8,503 bases of DNA from NCBI GenBank assembly GCA_023129805.1, contig JAGMBK010000081.1:1-8503 (forward strand), in the 5' to 3' direction. The notes below the pieces were generated by a model, which saw nothing but the letters and a program-made list of their open reading frames with translations, was not told the DNA's origin and searched no databases. Positions 5,099 through 8,503 of the stretch are shown here, in pieces (the first letter of the stretch is position 1; each line of letters opens with the position of its first letter). The position numbers were made by a program, and so were the translations under genes. The DNA comes from Candidatus Zixiibacteriota bacterium. Its GTDB lineage: Bacteria > Zixibacteria > MSB-5A5 > SM1-73.

Positions 5099-8000
5099 TC
5101 ACCTGCGTTTGGCTTTCACGGTAAGATTGTACAGAACGGGAATTACCAAGAGCGCCAGGACGGTGGAGACGATCAACCCTCCAATGGCCACCACCCCCAT
5201 GGGCTGTCTTATTTCACTCCCTGCAGCTCCTAGGCCCGAAGCCATGGGAAGCATCCCCAGGATGATGGCGGTGGAGGACATGATGATCGGCTTCAGTTTT
5301 GTAGGGCAGGCTTCCAAAAGCGCGGTTTTGACGTCCTTGCCCTGCTTTCTGACCAGCAGGTTGGTATAATCAAGCAGCAGGATGGCATTGTTGACCACAA
5401 TCCCCAGAAGCATCACTATGGCCATCATGGAGATGGTATTCATGGACAAGCCGGTTAGGGCCAGGCCCCAGAAAACCCCGATAAGCGCCAGAGGCACGGT
5501 TCCCAGGATAATGAGGGGCTGGGTGAGGCTTTCCAGAATGGCAGCCAGAAGCATGTAGGTGAGAATTAAAGCCAACAGGAAAGTGGTCAACATATCTGCG
5601 GTTGTCTCCTCCATCATCTCAACGTCGCCAGACCAGCTCAGTCGGTAGCCAGACGGAAGCCTTAGATCCTCCACCCTGCGATCGATTTCCGACCGGATAT
5701 CGCCCAACACATACCCCGGTGCCACTCCACCCTTAAACGCGATCCACTTGTATCTGTCCTTATGTAGAATCTTACTGTATCCTTCGGAGAACTCAATGTC
5801 GGTTAACTGGGAGAGCCGGTAGGTTCCGGTGGGCGCCACCACGGTGATGTTGCCCACTTTTTCCGGACTGTCCACGGACTCATCCTCCATCATCACCCGC
5901 ATATCATACTCCTCGCCGCGGTCTCTATGACGCGTGGTCACAACCCCCTCCACCGCGCTGCGCAACGCAGTGGCCAGATCAAAGACGGTCAATCCGGCAT
6001 CCACCAGTTTCTTCCTATCCGGCTTCACGGCTATTTCCGGCTTGCCGGGTCGGGAGCTGGTATTGACGTTCACCAGGCCATCAATATCTTTTATCCTGCT
6101 GAGTATCCCGTCTTTGTAAACTTCAAGTGTGTCGGTATCCTGACCCAGCAGATCGAATTCGACAGGAAACCCCCCCGGTCCGGCTGAAGACATGGCAGCC
6201 GCCCGAATCTGGGCGTTGGGAATATCCGAAAGCTCCTTAACGAACAGATTTGCCATCTGGTGGGTGGAACGCTCTCTTGCCCCGGCATCGATAAGCTTCA
6301 CCTTAATCAGTGCCAGGTTAGTACCCTGGTCGGTGGCGCTGAGCTTGCCCACGGTGATGATGATGTGTTTCACCTCCTGGTGTCCTTTTAGCCTGCGCTC
6401 GATTTCGCCGGTCACCTGAGCGGTTTCATCCAGCCTGTATCCCAGCGGCAGCTCCACCTCAATTTGGATGTCACCTTCGTCCATCTCCGACATGAATTCA
6501 AAGCCGATGGTTGAAGCGACGCCCAGACTGAGCAGAAGAAGAAGGAACGATCCGGCGATCACCAGGATGCCTCGCCTTTTTTTTTCGAAGATCGCGGCCA
6601 AAAGCTTCTGATATCCTATTTCCCAGGAGCGAAACACCGATTCTAACTTTTTGGCTATGCTGTTTCCCTTTTTGCTGCTTTCGGGCAGAATCAGGGAGGC
6701 CATCATGGGGGTGAGGGTGAAGGACATCAGAAGCGAGAACATGGTGGCATAGACCACCGTCAGGGCAAATTCCTTAAGAATCACTCCGACAATGCCGCCC
6801 ATATTAGCCAGTGGAAGAAACACCACTACATTGGTTAGGGTAGCGGCGATCACTGCCGCGACCACTTCGGCCGTGCCTGTTGAGGCCGATTCCTTACTGC
6901 CACCCCCCATCTGTTTGTGTCGGAATATGTTCTCCAGTACCACCACCGAATTCACTACCAGAATCCCGACCGCCGTTGATAGACCCATCAGGGTCATCAG
7001 ATTTAGGGTATACCCTGAAACCTGCAGCAGTAAAAAAGTGGAAAGAATGGACATGGGCATGGATAGTGCGACGATGATGGTGGATCGGGCATCGTGAAGG
7101 AACAATAGCATCACCAGAGCGGTCAGGATTACTCCCAGGATGACGTTGGTCAGCGTATCATCGACAGTGGCCTGGGTGAAGATGGAATTGTCCGTTGCCA
7201 GAGTGAGTTTGCACCCAGCGGGGAGTTCGGAGTTTATTTGAGGTAACGTCTTTCTGACCGCCTCAGCGATCTTGACCGTATTCCCTTCAGCCGTTTTATA
7301 CAGGCTGAGGAGGACCACGTTATCGCTTCCGGTTTTTTCGATATTGTCAAAAAACGAGGTTCGTTCCCGCACCTCAGCCCCCAGGTCCCTGACAGTTGCG
7401 ATATCAGCGATCTTCTTTGTCCCATAGGCTGTGGGGATCTCCAGTTCTTCGATGGCTTGAATGTCTTCGAATTCACCTTTCAAACGGACGGAATATTCCT
7501 GGGAGCGCTGCTGAAACTGTCCGCCGGGCATATCCAGGTTTTGGGCTCCGAGAATCTGGCTTAACTGGGAAAGGGAGATGGAATTCTGAAACACTGTGCG
7601 GTTGTCCAACTCCACCCGGATCTCCCGCTCCTGGCCGCCGGATAAGTCCACTTGGGCCACACCCTCTACCTGGGAGAACCGGTCCTTAAGCCTTTTGTCC
7701 CCAATTTCATAAAGCTCGGTCATCTCCAGATCACCGGAAAGTACTAAATCGACCACCGATACATCTCCGATGTCGAATTTCTGGATGATGGGGCGGTTGC
7801 TCTCATCCGGTAAATCGTTTAAGATGGCATCAACCTTGTCCTTCACCTCCTGGTTGGCGATATCCACATCCTTCCCCAGCTCAAAAATGATAACCACAAA
7901 AGAAAACCCATCCATAGAAAAAGACTGAATCTCGTCAATTCTGCTGATGGTGGAAATGGCATCCTCGATCGGTTTGGTGATCTGGGTCTCCATCTCCTTA

Positions 8001-8167
8001 GGTCCGGCTCCGGGATAAACCGTTTCCACGGTGACTGCGGGGAAGTCTACATCCGGGAATAACTGCAGGCTCAGCCCCATATATGCTAAAACTCCGAAGA
8101 GGAGCAAAGCTGCCAGCACCATGCTGATCATCACCGGCCTTCTTATGGACAGATCAGATAGAAACAT
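5099..8167 (-). CDS. RND efflux permease, AcrB-like (HAE1-type)
   Basis: 1022 aa, a typical full-length RND permease of the inner membrane. These form trimers that extrude hydrophobic or amphiphilic compounds through an adaptor and TolC. The start MFLSDLSIRRPV is the normal family N-terminus; AAAGGAG lies 11 nt upstream. TM1 is at about 12-31. The first periplasmic porter half follows, with YPGAGPKEMETQITKPIE. TM2-TM6 run from about 341 to 490, including TM4 (391-412). The second porter half begins after TM7 with MSEMDEGD. TM8-TM12 are near the C-terminus, with GIVVNNAILLLDY in TM10. Unusually, the TM4 motif is LVVNS: Val405 and Asn406 replace the AcrB proton-relay pair Asp407/Asp408. Asn926 stands at the Lys940 position, and the segment after TM10 has TKLKP and MSS where AcrB has Arg971 and Thr978. 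The substrate is unknown; the lack of a CusA-like charged TM4 argues against a metal exporter. Ends in TGA. Confidence 0.95.
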   Translation of the reverse strand: MFLSDLSIRRPVMISMVLAALLLFGVLAYMGLSLQLFPDVDFPAVTVETVYPGAGPKEMETQITKPIEDAISTISRIDEIQSFSMDGFSFVVIIFELGKDVDIANQEVKDKVDAILNDLPDESNRPIIQKFDIGDVSVVDLVLSGDLEMTELYEIGDKRLKDRFSQVEGVAQVDLSGGQEREIRVELDNRTVFQNSISLSQLSQILGAQNLDMPGGQFQQRSQEYSVRLKGEFEDIQAIEELEIPTAYGTKKIADIATVRDLGAEVRERTSFFDNIEKTGSDNVVLLSLYKTAEGNTVKIAEAVRKTLPQINSELPAGCKLTLATDNSIFTQATVDDTLTNVILGVILTALVMLLFLHDARSTIIVALSMPMSILSTFLLLQVSGYTLNLMTLMGLSTAVGILVVNSVVVLENIFRHKQMGGGSKESASTGTAEVVAAVIAATLTNVVVFLPLANMGGIVGVILKEFALTVVYATMFSLLMSFTLTPMMASLILPESSKKGNSIAKKLESVFRSWEIGYQKLLAAIFEKKRRGILVIAGSFLLLLLSLGVASTIGFEFMSEMDEGDIQIEVELPLGYRLDETAQVTGEIERRLKGHQEVKHIIITVGKLSATDQGTNLALIKVKLIDAGARERSTHQMANLFVKELSDIPNAQIRAAAMSSAGPGGFPVEFDLLGQDTDTLEVYKDGILSRIKDIDGLVNVNTSSRPGKPEIAVKPDRKKLVDAGLTVFDLATALRSAVEGVVTTRHRDRGEEYDMRVMMEDESVDSPEKVGNITVVAPTGTYRLSQLTDIEFSEGYSKILHKDRYKWIAFKGGVAPGYVLGDIRSEIDRRVEDLRLPSGYRLSWSGDVEMMEETTADMLTTFLLALILTYMLLAAILESLTQPLIILGTVPLALIGVFWGLALTGLSMNTISMMAIVMLLGIVVNNAILLLDYTNLLVRKQGKDVKTALLEACPTKLKPIIMSSTAIILGMLPMASGLGAAGSEIRQPMGVVAIGGLIVSTVLALLVIPVLYNLTVKAKRR

Positions 8168-8254
8168 AGCCTACGTTTCTCCTTTGATTTCTGGCATGAT
8201 AAGAAACATGTCTGGTAGAGACCTTTGTTATGTTACTCCCTTAAGGAGTCGTCC

Positions 8255-8503
8255 CTAATTGGAGACGCTCACATCAGGATCACTGATCATTCGGATTTTT
8301 GCACCGTCCTCCAGGTGCATCTGTCCTTCGATAATCAGCTCATCTCCGGGGGTGAGTCCCTCAATCACCTCCACGTCGAGTACATGGACATTTCCTAAAG
8401 TAACAAACTTTTTCTTGGCAACTCCCCCGTCGGCCACAAAGACATAGCTTCTTTCACCTTGCTTAAAGATGTTTTTTCTTTCCACCACGATGGCTTGGGG
8501 ATT
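8255..8503 (-). CDS. RND efflux periplasmic adaptor (membrane fusion protein), C-terminal 82 aa
   Basis: The frame is open from the right edge to TAG at 8257-8255, so the start and most of the gene are outside. The 82 residues match the last beta domains (beta-barrel end and membrane-proximal domain) of AcrA/MexA-type adaptors: IVVERKNI, YVFVADGGVAKKKFVTLG, VEVIEGLTPGDELIIEGQ and a final hydrophilic tail. This part contacts the RND permease in the periplasm. The gene precedes the permease by 87 nt. That gap holds a 5-bp hairpin (ACTCC 8235-8239, GGAGT 8245-8249) with no T run, so read-through into the permease gene is expected. The operon promoter must lie beyond the right edge. Confidence 0.9.
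   Translation of the reverse strand, partial: NPQAIVVERKNIFKQGERSYVFVADGGVAKKKFVTLGNVHVLDVEVIEGLTPGDELIIEGQMHLEDGAKIRMISDPDVSVSN

Noticed and set aside
5927..7097. Several plus-strand open frames inside the permease gene
   Set aside because: They are antisense shadows of a well-conserved RND permease and encode low-complexity, Arg/Pro/Ser-rich sequences without family features.
8235..8249. Hairpin between adaptor and permease genes as a terminator
   Set aside because: The stem is only 5 bp and no T run follows on the minus strand; the genes belong to one functional operon.

Overview
All protein-coding genes lie on the minus strand, so the window reads biologically from right to left. The organism looks like an uncultured Gram-negative bacterium of the FCB superphylum or a neighbouring candidate phylum (Zixibacteria, KSB1, Marinimicrobia or similar). 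That is an inference from two things: a tripartite RND/TolC envelope pump, and a secreted protein with a 'FPNPFN' type-A sorting / FlgD-Ig tail, which is typical of those lineages and of Bacteroidota. Coding stops include TAA, TAG and TGA, so the standard bacterial code applies. No rRNA, complete tRNA, CRISPR array, transposase or integrase is visible.

Right part (8503-3743): a three-gene efflux operon. The 3' end of a periplasmic adaptor (membrane fusion protein) gene enters at the right edge. It is followed by a full AcrB-like RND permease (1022 aa) and a full TolC-like outer-membrane channel (438 aa). The order adaptor-permease-channel, with gaps of 87 and 39 nt, is that of a self-contained tripartite pump spanning both membranes. 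The permease lacks the usual proton-relay aspartates in TM4 (Val405/Asn406) and has Asn926 where AcrB has Lys940.

Middle (3742-3051): about 690 bp without a credible gene but dense in inverted repeats. Reading left to right on the plus strand it holds: a promoter for the left gene; a foldback with the CCTTCGACAAGCTCAGG-type motif; a mosaic of short direct and inverted repeats; a minus-strand rho-independent terminator, probably ending the efflux transcript; a small hairpin; a 72-bp REP/MITE-like element containing a perfect 26-bp palindrome; and a 23-nt sequence resembling the 3' end of a tRNA-Ser gene.

Left part (3050-1): two tandem paralogous secreted proteins. The complete one (612 aa, TTG start) has a signal peptide, a beta-rich N-terminal domain of unknown function, a papain-like C39-type cysteine peptidase domain (Cys283, His388, Asp405) and a C-terminal sorting/FlgD-like Ig domain. 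The second is cut off by the left edge after 250 codons. It matches the N-terminal domain of the first and stops just where the peptidase domain should begin. The 461-bp gap between them contains an unusual leader: a 12-nt match to the anti-Shine-Dalgarno complement, a 27-codon ORF that ends on the gene's start codon, and a 9-bp hairpin.

The efflux operon and the peptidase pair appear to be separate transcription units, because a terminator and a promoter lie between them. I see no direct functional link between the two groups.
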